A stretch of 13,494 nucleotides of DNA from Halomonas sp. (GCA_007135745.1 SLIH01000204.1:1-13494), one strand, 5' to 3'. Shown: positions 1-7,582, numbered from the stretch's first letter. The notes: generated by a model from the letters alone, not told the origin. A program made the numbers and translations.

Positions 1-899
1 TAGTAAAGGTCTTCCCGGAATTCTCCGGTTCGGGTCATCGCTCGCAGGTTACGGTGTGTCGCGGCGATCATCCGCACATCCACCTGCCGGCTCTGGGTAG
101 AGCCCACGCGGCGGATTTCCCCTTCCTGCAGGACCCTGAGCAGTCTGGCCTGGGCCTCCCCGGGCAGTTCGCCGATTTCGTCAAGGAACAGAGTGCCCCC
201 GTCGGCGGCTTCGATCAGACCCGTTCGTGCGGAAACAGCGCCGGTAAAGGCACCTTTTTCATGGCCGAAGAGTTCGGATTCAATCAGGGTCTCGGGGATT
301 GCTGCACAGTTAACAGAGATCAGGGGCTGGTTGGCCCTCGCGTTCAGGCGGTGCAACGCCTGTGCCGCAAGCTCTTTACCGGTTCCGGATTCACCAATGA
401 TCAACACCGTGGTGTCGGTTGGTGCAACTTTTCGAATCAGGTGAAAGACCTTCTGCATTGCCGGGCAGTCGCCATACATGATCTGTGACGGATCGTCAGC
501 GCCTTCACTGGCGCCGCTGCCGATTTTGGCCCTGCCCGCTGAATCGGCCGGTGCCTGCTCCAGTATGTTGCCAACCACCGAGAGCATCTCATCATGGTCA
601 AACGGCTTGGCAATGTAATCGACGGCCCCCATCTTCATGGCATCAACGGCCGAGCGCAGGCTCGCATAGCTCGTCATGATCAGTACGGGAACATCCGGGG
701 CGCGGGTGATCAGCTCGGTTCCGGGTTCGCCGGGAAGGCGAAGATCGGTGATGATGAGATCGAAGTCGTTCAGGTCGTATTGTCTGAGGGCATCGTCAAT
801 GGAGTCAGCTCCGGCCACCTCATAGCCGTTGTGCTTGAGGAGCTTTTCCAGGGCGGAGCGGATAACCGCTTCATCCTCGACGACCAGAATACGACTCAT
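1..899 (-). CDS. cbrB: CbrB-like NtrC-family sigma-54-dependent response regulator, partial (C-terminus beyond window edge)
   Basis: Response regulator that, when phosphorylated by its partner kinase, uses ATP hydrolysis to open sigma-54 promoters; CbrB of Pseudomonas controls carbon and nitrogen use. Translated by hand from ATG at 899. Residues 1-120 form a receiver: acidic pair E8/D9, phosphorylation site D52 (in TDLRLPG) and K98 (in YIAKPF). After a linker comes the AAA+ domain: Walker A GESGTGKE near residue 170, the sigma-54 contact loop GAFTGA near 216-221, Walker B GTLFLDEIGELP near 238-250, and the start of FREDLYY at the edge. About 299 residues are visible; the remaining AAA+ region and the Fis-type HTH would lie outside. 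The ATG overlaps the kinase stop as ATGA, so translation is coupled. A GGGGA lies about 10 bases upstream inside cbrA. The family is certain; the name CbrB rests on the CbrA-type neighbour and gene order. Confidence 0.9.
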   Translation of the reverse strand, partial: MSRILVVEDEAVIRSALEKLLKHNGYEVAGADSIDDALRQYDLNDFDLIITDLRLPGEPGTELITRAPDVPVLIMTSYASLRSAVDAMKMGAVDYIAKPFDHDEMLSVVGNILEQAPADSAGRAKIGSGASEGADDPSQIMYGDCPAMQKVFHLIRKVAPTDTTVLIIGESGTGKELAAQALHRLNARANQPLISVNCAAIPETLIESELFGHEKGAFTGAVSARTGLIEAADGGTLFLDEIGELPGEAQARLLRVLQEGEIRRVGSTQSRQVDVRMIAATHRNLRAMTRTGEFREDLY

Positions 900-3871
900 A
901 CAGATTGTTCCCCAGTTCCGGGCATTGGCGCCCCGTTGTCAGCTTCTGGAGCGGCGGGCAACCGAATGCTGAAACGTGTACCCCGGGCTGTAATGGAATC
1001 CGCGGGGCTCTCCACGTGAATGCTGCCGTAATGCTCTTCCACAATTGTGTATACCAGAGAGAGTCCGAGGCCGGTTCCATGCTTCGGTCCCTTGGTGGTA
1101 AAAAAGGGTTCAAAGATGTGATCAAGCTGATCCTGAGGTATCCCGCATCCAGGATCAAGTACGTCAATGATAGCGAAGTGTCCCTCGCGCTTTCCACTGA
1201 CCCGGATCACATCCTGGTCGGACGAGGCGTCCCGGGCGTTAGCCAGGAGGTTGACGAAGATCTGCACCAGCCGCTGTTCGTCCCCGATCACCTGCAGGGT
1301 CTCCGGGCATTCATTACGGTACTCGACAGTTTTGCTGCGCTCGCCGAGTAACAGCAGGTTAATGGCCTCTTCCACACACAGCCTGATTGCCGTTGGTATA
1401 TGACGGTTCTGGGCCCCATGGCGTCCGGCCCGGGCAAAGTTCATCAGTGACTGCTGAATGTTGGATATGCGCTTGGTCTGGGCCAGGATCTGTTCCGCGG
1501 TTTCCAGAATCTCCGGCTGGTCGGTCTCCAGCTTCAGGTTCTGGGCAAGACAGGCGATTCCGGTCACCGGATTTCCCACTTCATGCGCGACGCCTGCGGC
1601 AAGCCGCCCGACCGAGGCCAGGCGTTCGCTGTGAATGAGCTCATCCTCGAGCATGCGGGTTTCGGTCTGGTCTTCGACCAGAATGACGCTGCCACCTTCG
1701 GGATGCTCCGGCCCGCCAATGCTTGACTGGTGCAGGTTCAGCCAGTGGGGCAGACCATTGATTTCAATGCGCTCGCGCGGTTGGTGGTCGTGACCGCTGT
1801 GATGAAAGTTTGCCAGTAATGAGGCCCAGGGCTCGGGCAGCGCGTAGAGGTTGGCCCCCACGACATCTTTGGCGTCGATCCCTGTCAGTTCCTCCATGGC
1901 ATGATTCCACATCAGTATTTCTTCATCGTTGCCCACCGAGCAGGCCGCCACCGGGAGATTCTGCAGGATCTGGCGATAGTGCCTCCTCAATCCATCCAGT
2001 TCTCCGGCCAGGCCCGTCAGGCGGGTGCGGTAATCCTCCAGTGCGAGTTCGACAAAATGGATGTCGTGTTCGGGCTCCCCGCCTGTCAGGGGTTTGAAAC
2101 CCAGATGGCGGCGGATGATGTCGCCCGCCATGGCTGGCCCCAGCAGCCCGGACAGGTTGACCTCGATCTGATCCCGCAGTCTTCTCAAGGGGTAAGGGCG
2201 GATCTCGGCCTCGGGCAGTTGCAGTTGCTGAAGGGCCCGGTCCACTTCCCGATTGGCTGCATCCTCGCCCAGGGGGATGGCCAACTGGTGGCGGAAATCG
2301 TCTGATGAACTCGCCAGCAGTTCCCGCCGTTGCGGGCGGGACAGCGCCCCCATGCTGCAGGACTGGGCGGCCTGGACTTCTTCATTCGAAGCGCGGGTCA
2401 GCATGGAAACCAGGGCAAAGACCGACAGGTTAATGGTCAGGGCCGTGAAGGTTGGAACGTACCAGGTACTGATTGCGGAAGCGACGATGGCGTCCGGCAG
2501 CAATTGGGTGAGCAGGGTTTCGCCAAAGGTCAGGGGGAGCGCAATGGAAAATGCCCAGAGCCCCATGCCTGCAATGAGCCCGGCAATGACCCCGCGGCGG
2601 TTCCCCTCCGGCCAGTAGATGACAGCCAGTACGCCTGGCAACAGTTGAAGCGTGCCGGTCAGGGCCGCTATACCCAATGCTTCCAGCGTCAGGCTGCGGC
2701 CTATCAATCCGTGAAACACCAGTGCTGCCACGATGATTGCGATGATCAGAAAGCGCCGGGCCCATTGCAGCCACTGATAGATGTTCTGCCCTTCCCGTGG
2801 CGGTCGTACAGGGAGCACCACATGGTTCAGGAGCATCCCGGCCAACGCCATGGTCAGTACGATGCTGAGGGCGCTGGCCGCCGACATGCCGGCAATATAG
2901 GCGAGCAGGGATAAGGTTTTCGATTCCGTAACGATCCCGACCCCAACCGCGTAGAGATCCGGGACGGTGGGTGCTGCGAGTCGGATACCGCTCCATAGGA
3001 TGACCGGGATGGGCAGTGCCAGAAGCAGCAGGTAGAGGGGGAACCCCCAGCTGGCACGGGCCAGCGCCCCGGGGCTGGGATTCTGAGTGAAGGTCATGTG
3101 GAACATGTGTGGCATGACCAGGGCAGCGGCGAAGGACAGCAGGAGCAGGGCTCGCCAGTTACCATCGCTGAGCTGCCTTTCAAGAGCGCTGATGCGGGTG
3201 GCCTGATCCTGCAGCCAGGTATCCAGTGCCCCGGGTCCGCCAAAAACCGTGAACATCAGAATGCCCGCGATGGTCAGCAAGGCGACGAGCTTGACCAGGG
3301 CCTCGAAGGCCATGGCCATGACAAGCCCTTCGTTGTTTTCTACACCCTGGTTGCGGCGGGCGCCGAAGAGGATGGTGAAAACGGCCACCAGAGTGGCAAA
3401 GGCGACGGCGACCTGAAAGGGCGCGAAATCATCCACCAGTACCGATACGGCGCCGGATACGGCCTGGAACTGCAGGCTGAGCAGCGGGAGTATGGCCAGC
3501 GCGGAACAGAGGGTCACCAGGGTGCCGGCAATCTGGCTGCGATAGCGGAAAGTAAAAAGGTCCGCCAGGGAGGTCAGTTGGTAGCCTCGGGCCAGCCTGA
3601 GGATCGGATGCAGAAGGACCGGGGCAAGCAGGAAGGCGCCACAAATGCCCAGGTAATAGGCCAGGTATCCGTAGCCGAAGGAATGTGCCATGCCGACAGC
3701 ACCGAAGACTGCCCAGGCCCCGGCATATACCCCCAGGCTCAGGATATACACGAGCGGGTGCCTCGCCCAGTGGCGGGGAATCAGGCCGCGTTCGGTGGCG
3801 TGAGCAATGCCGAACAGGCAGAGGAGGTAGCCGGCCGTGATCAGGATGATCTGGATCGCCTCAGAACTCAT
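896..3871 (-). CDS. cbrA: CbrA-like sensor histidine kinase with N-terminal SLC5/sodium-solute-symporter domain
   Basis: Membrane sensor kinase, 991 residues, close to the size of Pseudomonas CbrA. Residues 1 to about 500 are a multi-helix SLC5-type domain, beginning at MSSEAIQIILITAGYLL. A cytoplasmic stretch follows (about 505-620, where CbrA carries its STAC domain), then a PAS domain (about 631-740, YRQILQNLPVAACSV onward). The kinase core has the H-box H763 in GVAHEVGNP, N-box N878 in NLLANARDAS, G1 box DPGCGI from D906, an F-box FEPFFTTK and G2 GTGLGLSL near 930, so it looks catalytically intact. Known CbrA senses the carbon/nitrogen state and phosphorylates CbrB; CbrA has also been tied to histidine uptake. 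I chose ATG 3871 rather than a start 39 bases upstream because AGGGA sits just upstream and the N-terminus fits the family. The gene overlaps the small membrane ORF by 11 bases and cbrB by 4. Confidence 0.9.
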   Translation of the reverse strand: MSSEAIQIILITAGYLLCLFGIAHATERGLIPRHWARHPLVYILSLGVYAGAWAVFGAVGMAHSFGYGYLAYYLGICGAFLLAPVLLHPILRLARGYQLTSLADLFTFRYRSQIAGTLVTLCSALAILPLLSLQFQAVSGAVSVLVDDFAPFQVAVAFATLVAVFTILFGARRNQGVENNEGLVMAMAFEALVKLVALLTIAGILMFTVFGGPGALDTWLQDQATRISALERQLSDGNWRALLLLSFAAALVMPHMFHMTFTQNPSPGALARASWGFPLYLLLLALPIPVILWSGIRLAAPTVPDLYAVGVGIVTESKTLSLLAYIAGMSAASALSIVLTMALAGMLLNHVVLPVRPPREGQNIYQWLQWARRFLIIAIIVAALVFHGLIGRSLTLEALGIAALTGTLQLLPGVLAVIYWPEGNRRGVIAGLIAGMGLWAFSIALPLTFGETLLTQLLPDAIVASAISTWYVPTFTALTINLSVFALVSMLTRASNEEVQAAQSCSMGALSRPQRRELLASSSDDFRHQLAIPLGEDAANREVDRALQQLQLPEAEIRPYPLRRLRDQIEVNLSGLLGPAMAGDIIRRHLGFKPLTGGEPEHDIHFVELALEDYRTRLTGLAGELDGLRRHYRQILQNLPVAACSVGNDEEILMWNHAMEELTGIDAKDVVGANLYALPEPWASLLANFHHSGHDHQPRERIEINGLPHWLNLHQSSIGGPEHPEGGSVILVEDQTETRMLEDELIHSERLASVGRLAAGVAHEVGNPVTGIACLAQNLKLETDQPEILETAEQILAQTKRISNIQQSLMNFARAGRHGAQNRHIPTAIRLCVEEAINLLLLGERSKTVEYRNECPETLQVIGDEQRLVQIFVNLLANARDASSDQDVIRVSGKREGHFAIIDVLDPGCGIPQDQLDHIFEPFFTTKGPKHGTGLGLSLVYTIVEEHYGSIHVESPADSITARGTRFSIRLPAAPEADNGAPMPGTGEQSV

Positions 3872-4037
3872 TGGGATCCCTGCGGTTTTCGAGCCAGAAG
3901 GCGAGGGCAATCAGCGCCAGCCAGACCACGAAGGGGCGGTACCAGGCGCTGTCCGGGGCAATCCACCAGTCCATGATGGTGGGGGAAAAAATATACACTG
4001 CCAGGACGAGCAGGAATACAAGCCTATAGATGTACAT
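3861..4037 (-). CDS. cbrX: CbrX-like 58-residue membrane protein
   Basis: Short ORF of 58 codons, found by reading the gap between gluQ and cbrA. It starts MYIYRLVFLLVLAVYIF and ends ENRRDPNEF. Two hydrophobic segments (about residues 5-21 and 36-49) predict a two-pass inner-membrane protein, with a Trp-rich short loop (MDWWIAPDSAWYR) between them and a charged tail. The start lies 14 bases inside the end of gluQ and the stop lies 11 bases past the cbrA start, so all three genes are nested end to end. In Pseudomonas I recall a small ORF, cbrX, at this place whose translation is coupled to cbrA; the position and type match. A role in translating or folding CbrA, or as a small kinase subunit, is inference. 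Its hydrophobic pattern and its exact fit between overlapping genes argue against chance. Confidence 0.82.
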   Translation of the reverse strand: MYIYRLVFLLVLAVYIFSPTIMDWWIAPDSAWYRPFVVWLALIALAFWLENRRDPNEF

Positions 4038-4959
4038 GACCGTTCCGTCCTGCGTTCTCTGTCACGGCATTCGAATGGCCCACAAGCGGAGACCTGTCCC
4101 AGTTGTCGACTCCCCATTGCAGTATGGCATCTGGCAGAGAGCGGTAAAGCTCGGCGGGGGGCTTCTGCCCGAGCATGGAGAGGGCGTGGACCAGGTTGTC
4201 CGATGCCCGGGAATCGTCCAGGGCAGGGGCGCGGTTCTGTTTGCTCAGTTTCTGGCCCTGGTTGTTGCACACCAGAGGGATGTGGCTGTACCGGGGGGCA
4301 GGTTCCTTCATTGTTTCGTAGAGAAGAAGATGCAGTGGGGTAAGCTCCAGCAGATCCTGGCCGCGGACAATGTCGGTTATGCCCTGATCGATGTCATCGC
4401 ATACCACGGCGAGGTGATAGGCGTAGAACCCCTCTTTGCGGCGGACAATGAAATCGTCGATTTCCGCCTGCAGCTGATAGTGCTGGGGGCCGAGCAACTG
4501 ATCGTTCCAGTGATCGGTGCGATCCGGAACGGCAAAACGCAAGGCCACGGGCTCGCTGCTGTGCCAGTCGGGAAAATCACGGCATTGTCCTGGGTGACGG
4601 CCCTGATTGGCGTTGAGTTGCTTGCGGCTGCAGGCGCATGGATAGATAACTCCGGCATGGCGCCACTGGGTCAGAAGCTCTTCGTAGGCTGCGCTGCGCT
4701 GCGACTGGAAGCGCACGGACTCGTCCCACTCAAGGCCATGGGCTTCCAGGCTTGCGAGAATTTGATCTGCCGCTTGCGGGGATTCACGCAGGGGGTCCAG
4801 ATCCTCCATTCGCACCAACCAGCGCCCTCCATGGGCGCGTGCATCCAGGTAGCTGGCAACCGCGGCCACCAGCGAGCCGGCATGGAGGGGCCCGGTGGGA
4901 GAGGGTGCAAAGCGACCGCGATAGGTCATGTGCCCGGGGAAACCGTGATCGGGCGCCAT
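4024..4959 (-). CDS. gluQ: glutamyl-Q tRNA(Asp) synthetase
   Basis: Truncated GluRS paralogue that activates glutamate and attaches it to queuosine in the anticodon of tRNA-Asp, in the cytoplasm. It has the class I opening RGRFAPSPTGPLHAGSL (HAGS replaces HIGH), the RMEDLD motif, a zinc-site pattern CAC...GQC, INDIVRGQDLL-like VRGQDLL, and KLSKQ as the KMSKS loop. It lacks the anticodon-binding domain of full GluRS, as expected. The start is unclear. ATG 4959 (311 residues) is given here. ATG 4929 begins nearer the conserved block at MTYRGRF. TTG 4977 overlaps the dksA stop as TTGA. None has a strong Shine-Dalgarno, though GGGGG precedes 4959. dksA ends 14 bases upstream, the common dksA-gluQ pairing of gammaproteobacteria; the 3' end overlaps the cbrX-like ORF by 14 bases. 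Confidence 0.92.
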   Translation of the reverse strand: MAPDHGFPGHMTYRGRFAPSPTGPLHAGSLVAAVASYLDARAHGGRWLVRMEDLDPLRESPQAADQILASLEAHGLEWDESVRFQSQRSAAYEELLTQWRHAGVIYPCACSRKQLNANQGRHPGQCRDFPDWHSSEPVALRFAVPDRTDHWNDQLLGPQHYQLQAEIDDFIVRRKEGFYAYHLAVVCDDIDQGITDIVRGQDLLELTPLHLLLYETMKEPAPRYSHIPLVCNNQGQKLSKQNRAPALDDSRASDNLVHALSMLGQKPPAELYRSLPDAILQWGVDNWDRSPLVGHSNAVTENAGRNGHVHL

Positions 4960-4973
4960 TGGCCCCCGATCTT

Positions 4974-5414
4974 TCAAACGCCTGTCTGTTTCTCGCGGAT
5001 TTCCGCAAGTGTCTTGCAGTCAATGCAGAGTGTTGCGGTCGGGCGCGCTTCCAGGCGGCGGATGCCAATCTCCACCCCGCATTGATCGCAAAAGCCGTAG
5101 TCGTCCTTATCGATCCGGTCGATCGTCTTGTCGATCTTACGAATCAGCTTGCGCTCACGGTCGCGGGTGCGCAGTTCCAGGCTGAATTCTTCCTCCTGGG
5201 TCGCACGGTCACTTGGGTCCGCGTAATTGGCAGCGTCTTCCTGCAGGTGGTGTACAGTGCGGTCCACCTCCTCCATCAGCTGCTGCTTCCATTTCAGCAG
5301 GATGTCACGGAAGTGTTCCCGCTGCTCTTCGTTCATGTATTCTTCACCCTCGCCAGCTTCGTAGGGGGTGAAGTCGATGAATTCTTCCCGAGCGTTGGAT
5401 TCTGTATTTGGCAT
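4974..5414 (-). CDS. dksA: RNA polymerase-binding transcription factor DksA
   Basis: Stringent-response cofactor that enters the RNA polymerase secondary channel and, with ppGpp, represses rRNA promoters and activates amino-acid promoters. It has 146 residues (E. coli 151). The coiled-coil tip carries DPSDRA with the functional acidic residues D66 and D69. The C-terminal zinc finger has all four cysteines (C109, C112, C130, C133), so this is canonical DksA, not a Cys-less paralogue. The region [11 protein letters not shown] and [15 protein letters not shown] are near-identical to E. coli. The start at 5414 is supported by AGGAGGGG 6-7 bases upstream. It is the first gene of the minus-strand block and is followed closely by gluQ. 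A candidate sigma-70 promoter lies at about 5507-5536. Confidence 0.97.
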   Translation of the reverse strand: MPNTESNAREEFIDFTPYEAGEGEEYMNEEQREHFRDILLKWKQQLMEEVDRTVHHLQEDAANYADPSDRATQEEEFSLELRTRDRERKLIRKIDKTIDRIDKDDYGFCDQCGVEIGIRRLEARPTATLCIDCKTLAEIREKQTGV

Positions 5415-5437
5415 CTGCTGCCCCTCCTGTTACCGCG

Positions 5438-5453
5438 CCGGCACCTGTGCCGG
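5438..5453. repeat. 7-bp inverted repeat in the dksA leader
   Basis: CCGGCAC and GTGCCGG flank a 2-base centre, 24 bases upstream of the dksA start codon and just upstream of its Shine-Dalgarno. It could be a dyad operator or a small RNA hairpin near the ribosome-binding site. The GC-rich arms mean chance is possible, and no family of binding protein can be named. Confidence 0.4.
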
Positions 5454-5506
5454 TCATCATCCAGCCCAATTCGGGCGGTCAGAGCGTCCTAGAGTCTGTT
5501 CCTACC

Positions 5507-5536
5507 TTTATAGAGTATTGGTAGCGGAACAGGCAA
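5507..5536 (-). promoter_or_regulatory. candidate sigma-70 promoter of dksA
   Basis: On the minus strand TTGCCT (5536-5531) is followed after 18 bases by TATAAA (5512-5507). Transcription would start near 5500 and give a leader of about 85 bases before dksA. Seen by eye only; spacing and hexamers are reasonable, not perfect. Confidence 0.45.
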
Positions 5537-5576
5537 GATTGCGAAAGTAGCAGATATAACCGAGGTGGACCAGTCC

Positions 5577-6299
5577 ATGCGATTTGAAAATGCTCTCATT
5601 CCGGGACGGCTGGAACGTCGTTACAAGCGATTCCTGGCAGATGTGACCCTGGAAAATGGCGAGACCGTTGTGGCGCATTGCCCCAATACGGGGTCCATGC
5701 GGGGATGCGATGCGCCCGGTAGCCGGGTCTGGCTCAGTCCGGCCCGGGATCCGCGCCGCAAGCTGGCCTATACCTGGGAGTTGGTCGAGACTGCCCGCGA
5801 TGGCACCCTTGCGTGCATTAATACGGGCCACGCCAACCGGTTGGTGGGTGAGCTTCTGGCCAGCGAGCGTTGCCCCAGTTCACTTCGGGGATATCGGCGC
5901 CGGCGTCAGGAGGTTCGATACGGTGAGGAGCGCAGCCGAATAGACTGGCTTCTGGAGGACTCCGACTCTGATCAGCCGCCGGTATGGATTGAGGTCAAGA
6001 ACGTGACTCTCGGCGAGGAGGGCACGGGCTATTTTCCGGATGCGGTGACGCAGAGGGGGCAGAAACACCTTCGTGAGCTTGCCGCCCGGGTTGCGGCGGG
6101 AGACCGTGCGGTGATCTTCTTCTGCGTCAGCCATACCGGCGTGAGCGAAGTGCGGCCGGCTGACGCGATTGATCAGCGATACGGGGAGCTTCTGCGTAGG
6201 GCGGTGGAAGGCGGTGTTGAGGCCTTTGCCTGGCGTGCGGAAATAACGCCCGAGTCCATGTTGCTTGTGGAGGCCTTGCCTGTTCGACTGGAGTCCTGA
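5577..6299 (+). CDS. sfsA: SfsA family protein (sugar fermentation stimulation protein)
   Basis: SfsA family, 240 residues, full length compared with E. coli. Named for raised maltose metabolism on overexpression in E. coli; the fold is nuclease-like and it has been linked to DNA binding, but the cellular role is not settled. Motifs: YKRFLADV (16-23), CPNTGSM (35-41), SRIDWLL with D123, IEVKNVTL with E139 and K141 (the PD-(D/E)XK-like pair), and [21 protein letters not shown] 5577 is chosen over GTG 5565 because GAGGTGG lies 9 bases before the ATG and other family members begin at this point. Divergent from dksA with a 162-base gap, whereas in E. coli the two genes run in the same direction. 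It ends only 12 bases from the convergent CbpA-like gene. Confidence 0.95.
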   Translation: MRFENALIPGRLERRYKRFLADVTLENGETVVAHCPNTGSMRGCDAPGSRVWLSPARDPRRKLAYTWELVETARDGTLACINTGHANRLVGELLASERCPSSLRGYRRRRQEVRYGEERSRIDWLLEDSDSDQPPVWIEVKNVTLGEEGTGYFPDAVTQRGQKHLRELAARVAAGDRAVIFFCVSHTGVSEVRPADAIDQRYGELLRRAVEGGVEAFAWRAEITPESMLLVEALPVRLES

Positions 6300-6311
6300 G
6301 GGGCGCCGGGG

Positions 6312-7124
6312 TCAGCTCTGCTGGCCGGGTCTGGCCCTGGAAGCCTCTGGTGATTGCACCTTCAGTGCCTGCAACAGGCGGCTGTTGAGTTCGTCAATCT
6401 GGCGGGAAAGCGTTCGCAAAAGGCGCATGAACGTCTCTGGCTGGGCCTGGATCAGTTGGGTAAACTCGTGAGACGGAACGGACATTACAGTCACATCCGT
6501 TTCGGCAATAATGCTGGTGGCGTGTGGAGAGTCTGCCAGCGCCGAGAGCACACCGAATATTTCTCCTTCGTGGACTTTCCCCACAATAACTCCCTGAACT
6601 TCAACGCGCGCCTCGCCACGCATGAGGGTAAAGACTTCTTCCGATACAGCCCCGGCGTTGACGAGAACTGTCCCTGCTCTCTGGCGCCGGAAGCCTGCGG
6701 TGGGGCGCATGCCGTGGCGGTTGGCGGCGGCGAAGGCCAGGAGAAGAGCCTGGGTCTGGCAGGCCAGGATTTGCGTGTATTGCCGCGAGAATTCAGTTTC
6801 TTCGAGCGCCCTGTTGATAGCGTTGTCGCTCAAGAGCCTCAGTTGCCCCGAGTCTTCGCTGCGAAGCTTGATGGGCCAGTCGGCCAGATCCGGGATCTGG
6901 AACAGGTCGCCGGGCTGGAGGATGAGTGCAATGCGTTCGTTATAGAGGACATCCAGAACACCGTAGCGGATCTGGATGAGCTGTCCGGCTGGCAGATCGT
7001 GGCAATTCTTGCCGGGAAGCAGAGGGATGGGGCTGCCTTCAGGGATCTTGATCTGTTTACACAGCTGATGATACCTGTCCAGGAGAGTATCCAACTGTTC
7101 AGGCTGATCACCCGGTATGTACAT
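6312..7124 (-). CDS. CbpA-like protein with two cyclic-nucleotide-binding domains
   Basis: 270 residues with two cyclic-nucleotide-binding folds and no HTH or transmembrane helix, so a cytoplasmic binding or scaffold protein rather than a transcription factor. The N-terminal fold (about 25-125) is degenerate. The C-terminal fold (about 145-255) keeps the beta-barrel pattern and the phosphate-binding cassette GEIFGVLSALADSPHATS (187-204), but the Arg that normally contacts the cyclic phosphate is His201. The architecture matches CbpA of Pseudomonas aeruginosa, a cAMP-binding protein under Vfr control found at a cell pole; I recall that gene being near mrcB there as well. ATG 7124 has GGGAG 7 bases upstream. 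The pentapeptide-repeat gene ends 10 bases before it, so both likely share a transcript. Domain type is sure; orthology to CbpA and cAMP binding are inferred. Confidence 0.82.
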   Translation of the reverse strand: MYIPGDQPEQLDTLLDRYHQLCKQIKIPEGSPIPLLPGKNCHDLPAGQLIQIRYGVLDVLYNERIALILQPGDLFQIPDLADWPIKLRSEDSGQLRLLSDNAINRALEETEFSRQYTQILACQTQALLLAFAAANRHGMRPTAGFRRQRAGTVLVNAGAVSEEVFTLMRGEARVEVQGVIVGKVHEGEIFGVLSALADSPHATSIIAETDVTVMSVPSHEFTQLIQAQPETFMRLLRTLSRQIDELNSRLLQALKVQSPEASRARPGQQS

Positions 7125-7134
7125 ACGATGCTCC

Positions 7135-7482
7135 CTATCGTCTGTATCGCATCCTTGTGCCGTGATTAAGTGACATCACGATTTCATCGGCTTCCAGGTC
7201 ATCTGGAAAATAACAGCCGGATATCTTGGTCCCGGCAATGCTGGCGCCTTCAATGTTGGTGTTACGGAAATCAATGCCGCGGAGATCAGCGCCACGGAAA
7301 TAGGCGTTGCTCAGATCCAGGCCTTCCGCGTTCAGGCCTCGCAGATCCAGGCCCCGGAAATCACAGAAGGCGAAGCTGGGCAGTTCGTCCAGTTTTTCGC
7401 GCGCCTCATTGAATGCTTTTATGTTCTCGTCTCGAAGCGCTCTGTAAAGCGGGTTGTCGATGGTGCGTACATCTTCGTTCAT
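7135..7482 (-). CDS. small pentapeptide-repeat protein
   Basis: 115 residues. After a helical N-terminus (about 1-38, MNEDVRTIDNPLYRALRDE onward) comes a run of A(D/N)LXX-type repeats from about residue 40 to 90, including FRGLDLRGLNAEGLDL, FRGADLRGIDF and IEGASIAGTKI, which would fold as a short right-handed quadrilateral beta-helix of about two turns. Such repeats serve in protein binding, but the target here is unknown; it is too short to resemble Qnr/MfpA gyrase-protecting proteins with confidence. The frame is open up to 7602, but the upstream 40 residues look non-coding, so ATG 7482 is preferred even though its Shine-Dalgarno is weak. It lies 10 bases upstream of the CbpA-like gene, which suggests that the two act together. 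Confidence 0.75.
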   Translation of the reverse strand: MNEDVRTIDNPLYRALRDENIKAFNEAREKLDELPSFAFCDFRGLDLRGLNAEGLDLSNAYFRGADLRGIDFRNTNIEGASIAGTKISGCYFPDDLEADEIVMSLNHGTRMRYRR

Positions 7483-7530
7483 GCCTGGTAGTCCCGAATT
7501 CGCCCTAAGATGTCCTTGTCGCTTCCAGCA

Positions 7531-7536
7531 AGTATA
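7531..7536 (-). promoter_or_regulatory. candidate -10 box for the pentapeptide-repeat/CbpA-like pair
   Basis: Minus-strand TATACT, 48 bases upstream of ATG 7482, is the best -10 match in the 100-base gap behind the APH-like gene. No good -35 is present at 16-18 bases, so an activator may be needed. I saw no clear CRP/Vfr-type TGTGA-N6-TCACA site in this gap. Confidence 0.3.
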
Positions 7537-7582
7537 GAAGCCAACTGGCAATTTCGACACCAGACATTTTTCGTGCAGGCGA

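Noticed and set aside
3098..3976. 292-codon plus-strand open frame opposite cbrA
   Set aside because: It is antisense to the membrane domain of cbrA; the protein is Gly/Gln/Glu-rich with no recognisable motif, as expected from the reverse of hydrophobic codons in GC-rich DNA.
4030..5085. 351-codon plus-strand open frame opposite gluQ and dksA
   Set aside because: It covers the complement of two well-supported genes and has no domain or ribosome-binding site.
5555..5560. TATAAC as -10 box for sfsA
   Set aside because: It is only 3 bases before the Shine-Dalgarno, so the transcript would start after the ribosome-binding site, and no -35 is present.
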